64,000 nucleotides of DNA. Source: Candidatus Berkelbacteria bacterium RIFCSPLOWO2_01_FULL_50_28 (GTDB lineage: Bacteria; Patescibacteria; UBA1384; 2-12-FULL-50-11). The position numbers and the translations under genes were made by a program. The stretch lies in the NCBI GenBank assembly GCA_001774395.1, contig MEZX01000003.1:1498-65497 (forward strand), written 5' to 3'. The notes under the pieces are model-generated. The model was not told where the DNA came from and searched no databases. It saw only the letters and a list, made by a program, of their open reading frames with translations. This document shows, piece by piece, positions 32,613 through 40,831 of this stretch (its first letter is position 1; every line of letters starts with the position of its first letter).

Positions 32613-33257
32613 TTGAAGTGTCCGGTTTGTGGCGGCGAATTTGACGGCGTAACTTTTCGCTCGCGCTCAGGCTCGTCGATTTACGCTAAACGGTGCAATC
32701 AGTGCAGCGGTTTTTGGTTTGAAAGAGAACCGGCATCCGACCTCGAGCTTTCTTCGGTGTTAGAACAAGATTCTGCTTCCGCAAATTACTCGATGAAAAA
32801 TACCGATCTTGTTTGTCCGCAGGATCAGTCGCTTTTGGAAGAAGTTGACAGCAGTGAGCTGCCGGCGGGCAGTCGCTACTGGCGCTGCAACGACTGCGAC
32901 GGCAGTTTTTACCCCAAAGGCCAGCTCGCTACGCTCTCGGAATGGCGCGCTAAAAATTCCGCCCACGTCTCAGGGGGCCCATTGAAACCAAATGTGGCGA
33001 TTTCGTCGGTGCTGGTAGTCGCTTTGGTTGGGCTAGTGGGTGCCTCGGCGGGGAAGATTAGCGGTTTTTCTGCCGCGACAGATCAAGTGTTGCCGACCCT
33101 TGGACCAAGTCTGGGGACACTAATTCTGCTGGCAGTTACCTATGTAGCCGGAACGATCCTGGCAATTTTAGGCCGCAAGGTGGCCGTGGTAGCCATGGGT
33201 TGGGGCGTTATTTCCATCTGTTTGGTTGGTTTTTTCGTGGTAATCTTTGGACCATAG
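32613..33257 (+). CDS. Membrane protein with two TFIIB-type zinc ribbons
   Basis: From TTG 32613 (GGAGGGGG upstream) the 214-residue protein starts MKCPVCGGEFDG. It carries CPVC...CNQC (about residues 3-35) and CPQD...CNDC (about 72-100). These are two zf-TFIIB-like ribbons with the typical GFWFE and GSFYPKG glycine-aromatic tails. Three hydrophobic segments follow. The function is unknown; the ribbons would face the cytoplasm. Confidence 0.8.
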   Translation: MKCPVCGGEFDGVTFRSRSGSSIYAKRCNQCSGFWFEREPASDLELSSVLEQDSASANYSMKNTDLVCPQDQSLLEEVDSSELPAGSRYWRCNDCDGSFYPKGQLATLSEWRAKNSAHVSGGPLKPNVAISSVLVVALVGLVGASAGKISGFSAATDQVLPTLGPSLGTLILLAVTYVAGTILAILGRKVAVVAMGWGVISICLVGFFVVIFGP

Positions 33258-33277
33258 CCATGGGTAATTATCGAATA

Positions 33278-33372
33278 TTCTAATTATCAAATAACCAAAA
33301 AATGACGAAACCACTAAATCATCAACTTTTGGAGATTAGTACATTTGGAAATTTTTCGATGATTTGGTTATT
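33278..33372 (+). repeat. AT-rich inverted-repeat element, copy 1
   Basis: CAAATAACCAAA near the left side and GATGATTTGGTTATT (33358-33372) at the right form imperfect arms; AAATCATC also pairs with GATGATTT. The right arm is found again exactly at 35831-35845. Confidence 0.55.
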
Positions 33373-33393
33373 CGAAAATTTGGTTATTCTGTA

Positions 33394-34911
33394 ATGGCTT
33401 TGGCCAAAATTCGCAGTGCGGTGGTCAGCGGAATTAGTGCTACCGCAGTCGAAGTAGAGGTTGATGTTGCATCCGGTCTGCCGGGGTTTATTATTGTTGG
33501 TTTAGCTGATAAGGCAGTAGAAGAGTCGCGCGAGCGAGTGCGTAGCGCTATCAAACACTCCGGCTTTAGCTTTCCGCTGTCACGTATTACCGTCCATTTG
33601 GCGCCTTCGGAGAAGAAAAAAAGCGGTGTTCATTTTGATCTGCCCATTGCCTTGGCAATTCTTGTGGCCGACGGCCAGCTGAAGACTAAAACCCTTCCTA
33701 CCAACGCCTTGTTCCTTGGGGGTCTGTCGCTCGACGGCCGAACTCAGGCAATCAACGGCACGCTCGTGCTGGTGGAGTGGGCACGGAACAACGGGTTTGA
33801 TCGAGTGGTACTGCCAAGTGAGAATTACGAAGAGTCGTTACTTGTTGAGGGCATCGACCTAGTCCCAGTTTCTTCCTTAAACGAGGTAGCCGAGCTGATA
33901 TTGCACGACACCCTACCGCCCAAACCCACTCCGTCTCTGCGACATGCCGAAGAAGATCATTCAACCGACTGGTTGCAAATCCAGGGACAAGAAAAAGCCA
34001 AGCGGGCTGCGGTAATCTCGGCTGCCGGCGGTCACAATCTGCTAATGGAAGGGCCGCCCGGGGCCGGCAAGACGCTGATTGCCAGAGGTATTAGGGCGCT
34101 ACTACCCGCTCTAAATCGGGATGAGAAAATTGAAGTTGTGAAAGTTCACAGCGTTGCCGGCGAGCTTGACCGAAGTGCGCCGGTTGATTCGATCGGTCGG
34201 CCGTTTCGCTCGCCGCATCACACCGCGAGCCATATCTCGATTGTTGGCGGCGGCACACATCCGCGGCCGGGTGAGATATCGCTGGCTCATCACGGAGTCC
34301 TGTTTCTGGATGAGCTACCAGAGTTTAATCGCTTGGTGACGGAATCGTTGCGTCAGCCGTTGGAGGACGCCGAAATTAATGTGGCTCGGGTTAACGAGTC
34401 GGTTCGTTATCCGGCCAATTTTATGCTGGTAGCGACGATGAACCCCTGTCCGTGCGGCTGGTTTGGGTCGGCTACTCACGAATGCATCTGTAGCGCTCAC
34501 GCGATTAGTCAGTATCGCAAGAAAATTTCTGGCCCGATTATGGACCGCATTGATATTTACCTAAACGTGCCGGCTCTGCCGATCGCAAAACTCCAGAATC
34601 CCGAGTCTCATTCGAAGGAGCTCCAGACCTTGCGTCAGCTGATCGCCCAAGCCCAAGATTTGGCTCGCCAACGTAACGGCAAAGTACTTAACGGTCGGAT
34701 TTCTCCGGCTAGTATTTCCAAAATCTGCCAGACCGATCCGGCAGCGGCGAAACTCATCGAACAAGCAGGGGATAAATTCGGTCTCACCGGTCGCGGCTAT
34801 CATAAATTACTGCGAGTCGCTCGAACAATTGCCGATTTGAACCACCACGAGAATATCGGAGTTTCGGAAGCCGCCGAGGCGCTGCAGTATCGCTTCAACC
34901 GAGCCAGCTAG
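33394..34911 (+). CDS. comM: YifB/ComM family Mg-chelatase-like AAA+ ATPase
   Basis: The 505-residue protein has the N-terminal Lon-protease-like domain (VEVDVASGLPGFIIVGLADK) and the AAA+ core. The core carries Walker A GPPGAGKTLIARG (about 219) and Walker B GVLFLDELPEF (about 303). The Mg-chelatase-type C-terminus contains CPCGWFGS and RHHENIG-like residues. ComM is a helicase that promotes branch migration during natural transformation, so its presence fits DNA uptake in this lineage. ATG 33394 follows an AT-rich repeat. Confidence 0.94.
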   Translation: MALAKIRSAVVSGISATAVEVEVDVASGLPGFIIVGLADKAVEESRERVRSAIKHSGFSFPLSRITVHLAPSEKKKSGVHFDLPIALAILVADGQLKTKTLPTNALFLGGLSLDGRTQAINGTLVLVEWARNNGFDRVVLPSENYEESLLVEGIDLVPVSSLNEVAELILHDTLPPKPTPSLRHAEEDHSTDWLQIQGQEKAKRAAVISAAGGHNLLMEGPPGAGKTLIARGIRALLPALNRDEKIEVVKVHSVAGELDRSAPVDSIGRPFRSPHHTASHISIVGGGTHPRPGEISLAHHGVLFLDELPEFNRLVTESLRQPLEDAEINVARVNESVRYPANFMLVATMNPCPCGWFGSATHECICSAHAISQYRKKISGPIMDRIDIYLNVPALPIAKLQNPESHSKELQTLRQLIAQAQDLARQRNGKVLNGRISPASISKICQTDPAAAKLIEQAGDKFGLTGRGYHKLLRVARTIADLNHHENIGVSEAAEALQYRFNRAS

Positions 34912-35228
34912 TTGCTAAGACGAAGCGTTTCGTACACCCAGTTACCAAGTTGAGTGTCGTAGGGAGTTGTTCGTTTGGTGATCACTGCTCCGATAAACAG
35001 CACGGCGATTATCGCCACGCAAAACATTGTTCGTTTCAGTCCAGTGACGGCCGGTGTTTTGATCGATACGTCGTCGTGGCTTTCGACAATCGCGGTTTCT
35101 GTTTGAGGCGCTGTAACAATCGCCGCGCTCGGTTCGGCAAAGCTTACCACCGAACCTTGATTGATCTGCTGAAGTTGGATCTTTTTAGCCAACTGCGCTT
35201 GGAATTTTTTCTTGTTTTTCTTAGACAT
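34908..35228 (-). CDS. Small single-pass membrane protein
   Basis: The 106-residue protein (MSKKNKKKFQAQLAKKIQLQ) is lysine- and glutamine-rich. It has one C-terminal transmembrane segment (MFCVAIIAVLFIGAVI) and a short outer tail. It overlaps the comM stop by 4 nt from the opposite strand. The function is unknown. Confidence 0.7.
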   Translation of the reverse strand: MSKKNKKKFQAQLAKKIQLQQINQGSVVSFAEPSAAIVTAPQTETAIVESHDDVSIKTPAVTGLKRTMFCVAIIAVLFIGAVITKRTTPYDTQLGNWVYETLRLSN

Positions 35229-35280
35229 CGAGGATATCTTAGGGTTCTTTTTGTCCAAACACAAGGCAATTTTGTGGGGG

Positions 35281-35490
35281 CCGGGGGCCTAGTTGCCGTT
35301 CGACGCTGCTCACGGTGCCGAGCGAAGTCGAGGCACGAAGCGGCCCCGAGGCCCCCACACCCCCTGCCCCGCACGCTTGCCCCAGGCGGGTGGAGAAAAC
35401 TGGCTCCTCGCCACCGGAAGGATCTCGCTATCGCTCCGGCTTTCGCAAAGCGAAAGCCGCTGTGGCAGTCGCCGGTTTTCGGTTGATTTT
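35281..35490 (-). repeat. Dispersed element, copy 2 (inverted)
   Basis: The core 35395-35480 carries the same end sequences (GAAAACTGG, CCGGTTTTC) and interior as 24047-24134, in the opposite orientation. The internal stem differs in sequence but is kept: GGCTTTCGC/GCGAAAGCC here against CGATTTC/GAAATCG there. The flank at 35298-35333 carries another, more widespread palindrome (TTCGAC...GTCGA). Confidence 0.7.
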
Positions 35491-35522
35491 ATAGTTGGTG
35501 GAGGGTAGAATTGTAGGGAACT

Positions 35523-35594
35523 GCGGGAGTAGTTCATCGGTAGAATGTCTCCTTGCCAAGGAGAAGGCAGCGGGTTCAATTCCCGTCTCCCGCT
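35523..35594 (+). tRNA. tRNA-Gly (anticodon GCC)
   Basis: The acceptor GCGGGAG/CTCCCGC, anticodon stem TCTCC/GGAGA with loop TTGCCAA, and T arm GCGGG/CCCGT form. No CCA is encoded. Confidence 0.95.
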
Positions 35595-35653
35595 CAAAAT
35601 TTCCCGTTAATTCGTAGAAAAAGGGCTCTACTACAGGTAAAATACAGACGTTC

Positions 35654-35724
35654 GGCCAGGTGCCCGAGTGGTTAGGGAGCGGTCTGCAAAACCGCGTACA
35701 GGGGTTCGATTCCCCTTCTGGCCT
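35654..35724 (+). tRNA. tRNA-Cys (anticodon GCA)
   Basis: The acceptor GGCCAGG/TCTGGCC (one wobble) and anticodon stem GCGGT/ACCGC with loop CTGCAAA form. A TAAAAT box stands about 10 nt upstream. No CCA is encoded. Confidence 0.94.
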
Positions 35725-35748
35725 CACTAGCCGCCAAGGCGGCAATCA

Positions 35749-35845
35749 CCGAATAACCAAATAAACTAATAATCAAAATAAATCCTAGTTAGTATCCTGA
35801 TTTTGTTATTCGGAAATTCTTTGAAAATTTGATGATTTGGTTATT
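35749..35845 (+). repeat. AT-rich inverted-repeat element, copy 2
   Basis: CCGAATAACCAAAT (35749-35762) and ATTTTGTTATTCGG (35800-35813) are 13/14 complementary. GATGATTTGGTTATT (35831-35845) repeats the sequence found before comM. Confidence 0.6.
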
Positions 35846-35861
35846 TTATAATTCCAAATGG

Positions 35862-35890
35862 TTGACCGATTCATCTTCTTGGTCTACTAT
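35862..35890 (+). promoter_or_regulatory. secG promoter
   Basis: TTGACC (35862-35867), exactly 17 nt, then TACTAT (35885-35890), 8 nt before ATG 35899. There is no room for a ribosome site, so the mRNA should be leaderless. Confidence 0.7.
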
Positions 35891-35898
35891 TTGTCAGA

Positions 35899-36114
35899 AT
35901 GGCAAATTTCTTGCAGGTTACGTTAATCGTTTCCGGCATCCTGCTGATCATCTCGATCCTTCTTCAACACCGCGGTAGCGGTCTTGGTGGGGCATTTGGT
36001 GGTGAGAGCACTTCTTACCGCAGCCGTCGTGGAATTGAGAGCTTGCTTTACCGTCTGACGATCCTGTCCGCGGCGGTATTCCTGGTGGCGGCCATCGCCC
36101 GCCTCTTCGTCTGA
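35899..36114 (+). CDS. secG: Preprotein translocase subunit SecG
   Basis: The 71-residue protein has two transmembrane helices (LQVTLIVSGILLIISILLQ and LTILSAAVFLVAAIARLF). The conserved SecG loop HRGSGLGGAFGGES lies between them. It is an accessory subunit of the SecYEG channel. It lies 8 nt before the peptide-binding protein gene, so the two are co-transcribed. Confidence 0.95.
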   Translation: MANFLQVTLIVSGILLIISILLQHRGSGLGGAFGGESTSYRSRRGIESLLYRLTILSAAVFLVAAIARLFV

Positions 36115-36122
36115 ACCCCACG

Positions 36123-37424
36123 ATGAAAATTCCAAATCTACGTCGAATTTTTCAACGATTAAGTCGACTGGTTTGGGAGTATGAAAAAGTGTTATTGGCA
36201 CTTCTCTCGATAGTTATCGTCATATCGGGCACGTTTTGGTATCGACAGTTTGCGTCAACCAGGAGCGATGCGCCCTCTGTTGGCGGGACGGTAATTGTTG
36301 GGGTGATCGGCGGCCAGGAGGAGTTGCGCTTAATTGCTACCCGCCTAACTAAGGCCGGCTTATTCTCCATCGACCGCGATGGCAAATTGCAAAATCTTCT
36401 TGTCTCTTCCTGGAGTGTGAATCGCGCACAGACGGAGTTCAATTTCAAACTACGACCGAGTGTAAATTTAGATGAGATTTCATCGGCGTTGCAAAGTCAA
36501 ACTGGAGTACTCGGTCAGGCCATCGTGAGTACAAGAAAAGGACGTCTAGTTATTAAAGTAAGCGAAAGCAACCCAAGCTTGCCGTTGCTCCTAGCACGGC
36601 CTTTTTTTGACTACGGCTCTTACAAAGTTAGCAACAGTAGTAACACCACCGCGGTTTTTGTGCGCAACACTCGCGAGGATGCTCTGCCGGCCTTTATCAA
36701 TAAAGTAGTGGTTCATGCCTATGAGCAAACTGAGGATCTGAATAATGCGCTCAAGAGGCGGCGGTTGGATATCGCAACGAGCAGTGAGGGGATTGAACAA
36801 CCAAGCGGTTACACTACTTACAACGCCAATCTAAGCCGTTACTACGCTCTCCTGTTTAATACGAATCGTTTCTCACTGCGCGACTCGGCACTCAGGCAGC
36901 GTCTTATCCAAAAGAAAAAGCCTCTCAATACAGCAATATTCTCGCTCATCTCGCCCGATCAGCAGCCGCAGAGGACATTGGCAGAGGCTTTGGTCTCGCG
37001 GTGGAAACTCCTTGGCGCAAAGGTAAACCTCAGCCTAAAGCCGCAAGATGAGATCGCGACAGGTATCGCTCCGGCTCGCAACTTTGACGCCATGGTTATC
37101 GGGCTCGACTACGGTTTTGAGCTGGATCCGTACTACTTCTGGCATTCCTCGCAGCTTCGCATTATGGGTAATAATTTTTCTGGACTTAACAGCCCCCAGA
37201 TTGATAAGACGCTTGCAAAGATACGCCAGAGTTTGAACGCCAGTACTCGTCGCAACCTCCTCATTCAGCTTCATAGCGAGATTCGTCGCCAGGCCGCCGG
37301 GAGAATCCTCCAACAAGAGAGCGTGAAATTTGTCGTATCGTCGGGGGTGAGGTTCGTTCCGCCGTTTTTGGCTTCAACGACCGCGGATATCTTCCAAGCC
37401 CTGCCGCTTTGGTCGGTGAAGTAG
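36123..37424 (+). CDS. Extracellular solute-binding protein family 5-like
   Basis: The 433-residue protein has a cytoplasmic N-terminus of about 27 residues, one transmembrane helix (VLLALLSIVIVISGTFWY) and an outer domain. That domain has peptide-binding-protein features (LVSSWSVNRAQTEFNFKLRP, then YYALLFNTNRFSLRD, then YYFWHSSQ). Family 5 proteins bind oligopeptides for ABC import. No permease genes follow, and the anchored form with a shortened first lobe suggests a non-canonical use. It is placed with secG, an arrangement I believe recurs in Patescibacteria. Confidence 0.83.
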   Translation: MKIPNLRRIFQRLSRLVWEYEKVLLALLSIVIVISGTFWYRQFASTRSDAPSVGGTVIVGVIGGQEELRLIATRLTKAGLFSIDRDGKLQNLLVSSWSVNRAQTEFNFKLRPSVNLDEISSALQSQTGVLGQAIVSTRKGRLVIKVSESNPSLPLLLARPFFDYGSYKVSNSSNTTAVFVRNTREDALPAFINKVVVHAYEQTEDLNNALKRRRLDIATSSEGIEQPSGYTTYNANLSRYYALLFNTNRFSLRDSALRQRLIQKKKPLNTAIFSLISPDQQPQRTLAEALVSRWKLLGAKVNLSLKPQDEIATGIAPARNFDAMVIGLDYGFELDPYYFWHSSQLRIMGNNFSGLNSPQIDKTLAKIRQSLNASTRRNLLIQLHSEIRRQAAGRILQQESVKFVVSSGVRFVPPFLASTTADIFQALPLWSVK

Positions 37425-37445
37425 TGAAAAACCGTTCTTAACTGG

Positions 37446-37518
37446 TATAATTAGCTGTGTCCATTGCCCGGATGGCGAAATCTCCCTATTGGTTGAATTC
37501 GCCACCCGGAAAGAAGAG
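37446..37518 (+). promoter_or_regulatory. tRNA-Leu promoter and decoy-like leader
   Basis: TATAAT (37446-37451) places the transcript start near 37459. The leader then begins with 21 nt identical to the start of the tRNA and its flank (37461-37481, repeated at 37519-37539). A segment complementary to that copy follows, TTCGCCACCCGG (37498-37509), so the copy folds into a hairpin before the real tRNA. Confidence 0.7.
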
Positions 37519-37523
37519 CCATT

Positions 37524-37606
37524 GCCCGGATGGCGAAATGGTAGACGCGCACGCTTCAGGTGCGTGTGAGCGTAAGCTCATGGAGGTTCAAGTCCTCTTC
37601 CGGGCA
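37524..37606 (+). tRNA. tRNA-Leu (anticodon CAG)
   Basis: The acceptor GCCCGGA/TCCGGGC, anticodon stem CACGC/GCGTG with loop TTCAGGT, a long variable arm (GAGC-GTAA-GCTC) and T arm form a class II tRNA. Three nt separate it from the next tRNA. Confidence 0.95.
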
Positions 37607-37609
37607 CGA

Positions 37610-37693
37610 GCGCGAGTGCTGTAATTGGTAGCCAGGCATCCTTGAGGTGGATGTGGGGGTAACCCCGTGGAGGTTCAAGTCCTCTCTCGCGCA
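37610..37693 (+). tRNA. tRNA-Leu (anticodon GAG)
   Basis: The acceptor GCGCGAG/CTCGCGC, anticodon stem CATCC/GGATG with loop TTGAGGT and a long variable arm (GGGG-GTAA-CCCC) are present. It is transcribed with the preceding tRNA-Leu. Confidence 0.95.
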
Positions 37694-37784
37694 CAGATCG
37701 AAAAAATAGGGCTGTAAAGCCTTGAAAAAGTAATCATACTGTAGTAAGATTCGCCCAGTTCCTTAGGAGCTAAGGAGTAGCATA

Positions 37785-38177
37785 ATGGTTTTCAAAACCG
37801 TAACTCCCGAGATGATTGAGGCATTTGCCGAAATCTCGGGGGATCGCAACCGCCTGCACTTCGATGACGTGTTTGCCAAGAAGACTTTGAACGGAAAGTG
37901 CAACGGTCGGATCGCCCACGGCGCATTGATCTTTGCCTTACTCAGCGGTTACATCGCCCATGAGTTTGGCGATGGCACCACGGTCCGCAAGGCCGAGTGC
38001 TGTTTCAAACTGCCTTTCGAGCCGGGTGACGGTGCGGGCTTCTCTCACACCATTGTTGCTTCCCGAACAGTAGGATCGGCCGTGCTCGCTGACGTTGAGG
38101 TAAGCGTCGTCAGACAGCGCGGTGGAGTTGAAGAGGTTGTTGGCAAGACGGCACTCGTGCTCTTGCAGCCTCTCTAG
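37785..38177 (+). CDS. MaoC-like (R)-specific hydratase
   Basis: The 130-residue hot-dog-fold protein has the hydratase signature: AEISGDRNRLHFDDVFAKKT (Asp and His of the catalytic dyad) and GRIAHGALIFALLSGY. It would hydrate trans-2-enoyl-CoA or enoyl-ACP. No fatty-acid synthesis genes are nearby, so its partner is unknown. It has AAGGAG 7 nt before ATG and ends in a strong terminator. Confidence 0.9.
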   Translation: MVFKTVTPEMIEAFAEISGDRNRLHFDDVFAKKTLNGKCNGRIAHGALIFALLSGYIAHEFGDGTTVRKAECCFKLPFEPGDGAGFSHTIVASRTVGSAVLADVEVSVVRQRGGVEEVVGKTALVLLQPL

Positions 38178-38196
38178 CCCCCGGCAGCTTCCAATC

Positions 38197-38234
38197 AGTG
38201 CCGCGGTGGATGTTCCACCTCGGCACTTCTTTAT
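38197..38234 (+). terminator. Intrinsic terminator of the MaoC-like gene
   Basis: AGTGCCG-GGTGGA pairs with TCCACC-CGGCACT, followed by TCTTTAT. Confidence 0.8.
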
Positions 38235-38272
38235 ATACCAAGAAAAATTAGCTAAAATACTTTAGTAGTTAC

Positions 38273-38344
38273 GCCGAAGTAGCTCAGTGGTAGAGCACGC
38301 CCCTGAAGAGGGTGGTGTCGTCAGTTCGATTCTGACCTTCGGCA
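38273..38344 (+). tRNA. tRNA-Phe (anticodon GAA)
   Basis: The acceptor GCCGAAG/CTTCGGC and anticodon stem CGCCC/GGGTG with loop CTGAAGA form. TAAAAT at 38253 is the likely -10 box. The next gene starts 15 nt downstream, without its own promoter. Confidence 0.95.
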
Positions 38345-38359
38345 CGACATAATCAAAAA

Positions 38360-38914
38360 ATGTATAAAGAAGTTGAGATAAAAGCAAAATTAACCGATCC
38401 AGCCAAAACCCTAAAACTTTTAGCGAATTTTGGCATTGAGTTTGGCCCGCCTATCCACCAACACGATAAAATATTTTCTCCTCGCGATCTTGAAGACTTC
38501 GGAGCATTTCATCAAGGCATAAGTTTTCTCCGTGTTCGACGACAAGACGACGACGCCTTTTTCACCCTCAAGAAATCTGAATTAAATGAGCTGGAAAGTA
38601 CAGAAATCGAGACGAAAGTTAGTGACCCCGAAGCAACCGAGAATATTATCCGCGAAGTTGGGTATGTGTTCTCGACAGAAGTTCGCAAAACTCGCCGCAA
38701 AGCCAAGCACAACGACACCGAGCTATGCTATGACGAGGTGGAGGATCTGGGTACGTTCATCGAACTGGAGCGGATTATGGAAATGGGCAGCGACGTCGAG
38801 AAAGCCCAAGGCGAGTTGTTCGAATTCTTGAAACAATTTGGGGTGGACGAGGCCGATAGAGTCACCAAGGGCTACGACACACTAATGCTTACTCTGGCCG
38901 ACAGCAAACAATGA
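38360..38914 (+). CDS. CYTH-domain protein (class IV adenylate cyclase / triphosphatase-like)
   Basis: The 184-residue product starts YKEVEIKAKL, the ExExK metal-binding motif of the CYTH superfamily. It has SFLRVRRQDDDAFFTLKKSE and CYDEVEDLGTFIELE, the paired basic and acidic strands of the tunnel fold. Members act as class IV adenylate cyclases, thiamine triphosphatases or inorganic triphosphatases. It opens an operon of six overlapping genes directly after tRNA-Phe. Confidence 0.9.
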   Translation: MYKEVEIKAKLTDPAKTLKLLANFGIEFGPPIHQHDKIFSPRDLEDFGAFHQGISFLRVRRQDDDAFFTLKKSELNELESTEIETKVSDPEATENIIREVGYVFSTEVRKTRRKAKHNDTELCYDEVEDLGTFIELERIMEMGSDVEKAQGELFEFLKQFGVDEADRVTKGYDTLMLTLADSKQ

Positions 38915-39234
38915 TCACTATCGAAGACTTTCAAAAATTAGACATTCGCATCGGCACGATAAAAAGCGCCGAGCGGCTTGAGGACTCAAAAAGACTCCTG
39001 AAGCTAACTGTCGACTTTGGCGATGAGACACGAACGATTCTAGCCGGCATTAGCAAAACCGTGGAAGACCCTGAAACGCTGGTCGGTAAACAGTCACCTT
39101 TTCTCTTTAATCTTGAACCGAAAGAATTAGCTGGCGTCACCAGCGAAGGAATGATGCTCTGCGCTTCCAGCGATGATGCCCCCGTTATGCTGTCTCCAGT
39201 AACCGAAGTGAAACCAGGCAGTCAAATTTCATGA
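38911..39234 (+). CDS. EMAP-II/CsaA-type tRNA-binding domain protein
   Basis: The 107-residue protein (ITIEDFQKLDIRIGTIKSAE, then LAGISKTVEDPETLVGKQ and GMMLCASSDDAPVMLSP) is a stand-alone OB-fold tRNA-binding domain. It is like the C-terminus of methionyl-tRNA synthetase. It may aid aminoacylation or act as a chaperone like CsaA. It overlaps both neighbours by 4 nt. Confidence 0.93.
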   Translation: MITIEDFQKLDIRIGTIKSAERLEDSKRLLKLTVDFGDETRTILAGISKTVEDPETLVGKQSPFLFNLEPKELAGVTSEGMMLCASSDDAPVMLSPVTEVKPGSQIS

Positions 39235-39719
39235 CAGAATTTTTCACGAGCCGATTTGCTACTATCGATAACTATTTCCAAACCCAGCATTTTTGGGACA
39301 CGGGCTGGAAGAATCTCTTTTCGTGGAGTTTTTGGAGCGAAGGCGCTCCATCGCCAGATTCGCAGTACTATCTATTCACCGCGATACTACTGGTGCTCTC
39401 AGTTGGATTACTTATTTTTTGGCGAGTAAGAATAAAAAAAGCCCACAAAATTACCCCCGTTTTCCAGCTTCCGTTAGCCCAATTGGCCAACATTATCGCG
39501 TTCGTGATAATTATCGGCATTACCTATTACTTCTTTCGCTCTCAGGGCATCGTTTACCTGTCGAGCCGCTTGGTAGTCCTACTCTCGCTGATTGTTGCAG
39601 CCCTGTGGTTAGGCTGGGTGGCAATCTATTTGAAGAGGGTCGCTCCGCGCAAACAATCTCAGTACCTTGAACAAGAGCGCTTTTTCAGGTATATTCCATC
39701 AAAGAGGAAGAATAAATGA
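39231..39719 (+). CDS. Three- to four-helix membrane protein
   Basis: The 162-residue protein has a polar N-terminus with aromatic residues and three clear hydrophobic segments (LFTAILLVLSVGLLIFW, LANIIAFVIIIGITYYFF, LVVLLSLIVAALWLGWVA). It ends in a basic tail (RFFRYIPSKRKNK). It overlaps neighbours by 4 nt each. I do not recognise a family. Confidence 0.8.
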   Translation: MTEFFTSRFATIDNYFQTQHFWDTGWKNLFSWSFWSEGAPSPDSQYYLFTAILLVLSVGLLIFWRVRIKKAHKITPVFQLPLAQLANIIAFVIIIGITYYFFRSQGIVYLSSRLVVLLSLIVAALWLGWVAIYLKRVAPRKQSQYLEQERFFRYIPSKRKNK

Positions 39720-40831
39720 GCAGCCCAACATCCACAACTAAAACCCCCACAACCATGGCCGAGCTCGTCGAGCTACTCGGCGACAAGCTAATTCCATTTA
39801 CTGATGGCGATGTCATCGACGTTATCATTCTTTCCACTTCTAAAGATTCAATTATGGTTGATGTTGCCGGCCTGGCGACAGGCATCATTCCCGAAAAAGA
39901 GTTCTCCGCCGAAGCCACCCGTTTGAAAGCCGGCGACAAGGTACGAGCCTACGTAATGACGGCTGAAAATGATAAGGGTTACGCCATTCTCTCGTTGAAA
40001 CGCGCCGAAAAAGAAAAGCTGTGGAACATGCTCGAAGCCCGCAATACGACCGGTGAGATTATCGCCGTCAAAATTGTTCAAGCCAATAAGGGTGGGCTGG
40101 TTGCTGAGTACGGCAACATGCAAGGCTTCATTCCGGTAAGCCAGCTTTCCGCCAAACACTACCCTCGTGTGAACGGCGACCGCGCTAAGATTAAAGAAAA
40201 GCTTGAAGAACTCATCGGCCAAAGCATTGAAGTAAAAATTATGAGTTACGACCGTGGCAGTAACAAGATCGTATTTTCAGAGAAAGCCGTCGGCGACGCC
40301 GATCAAGAAGAGAAGGCGAAACAGTTCACGATCGGCCAACACGTTAAAGGTAAAGTAACCGGCATCGTAGATTTCGGTCTCTTTGTCGACATCGGCGAGA
40401 TGGAAGCCTTGGTTCACATCTCTCAGGTTTCCTGGCAGCGCGTTACCAACCTTAAAGAAAACTTCCAGGTTGGCCAGGAAATCGAAGCAGAAGTAGTTAA
40501 TGTAGAAGGCAGCCGTGTTTCACTTTCAATCAAAAAGCTTCAGGCCGACCCATGGCAGAGCGAAGTGAAGAACTTTGAAGCCGGTACACTAGTGAAAGGC
40601 GAGATTGTGACCGTGACGCCGTACGGGGCGTTTGTAAAATTGTCAGAAAATATGGTCGGACTTTTCCGCACGACAGCGCCAGCTGAGGGCGAAGAGGCGC
40701 AAGCGCCTGTTGTAGAAGGTAAAACCTACGACTTCGAAATTGTCTCTATCGAGCCGGAGCTGCGGAAGATCTCCCTGAAGTTGGCTGAGAGTAAAGCAAA
40801 ACCGCAGAAAAATGCTAAATCTAAAAAGTAA
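39716..40831 (+). CDS. rpsA: S1 RNA-binding domain protein (ribosomal protein S1-like)
   Basis: The 371-residue protein has four S1-type OB folds in a row (about residues 20-90, 105-175, 195-262 and 280-352). The third is the most canonical (GKVTGIVDFGLFVDIGEMEA). S1 brings mRNAs to the small ribosomal subunit. Short, four-domain S1 proteins are usual in small-genome bacteria. With many leaderless genes here, its target set may be unusual. It overlaps the next gene by 20 nt. Confidence 0.9.
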   Translation: MSSPTSTTKTPTTMAELVELLGDKLIPFTDGDVIDVIILSTSKDSIMVDVAGLATGIIPEKEFSAEATRLKAGDKVRAYVMTAENDKGYAILSLKRAEKEKLWNMLEARNTTGEIIAVKIVQANKGGLVAEYGNMQGFIPVSQLSAKHYPRVNGDRAKIKEKLEELIGQSIEVKIMSYDRGSNKIVFSEKAVGDADQEEKAKQFTIGQHVKGKVTGIVDFGLFVDIGEMEALVHISQVSWQRVTNLKENFQVGQEIEAEVVNVEGSRVSLSIKKLQADPWQSEVKNFEAGTLVKGEIVTVTPYGAFVKLSENMVGLFRTTAPAEGEEAQAPVVEGKTYDFEIVSIEPELRKISLKLAESKAKPQKNAKSKK

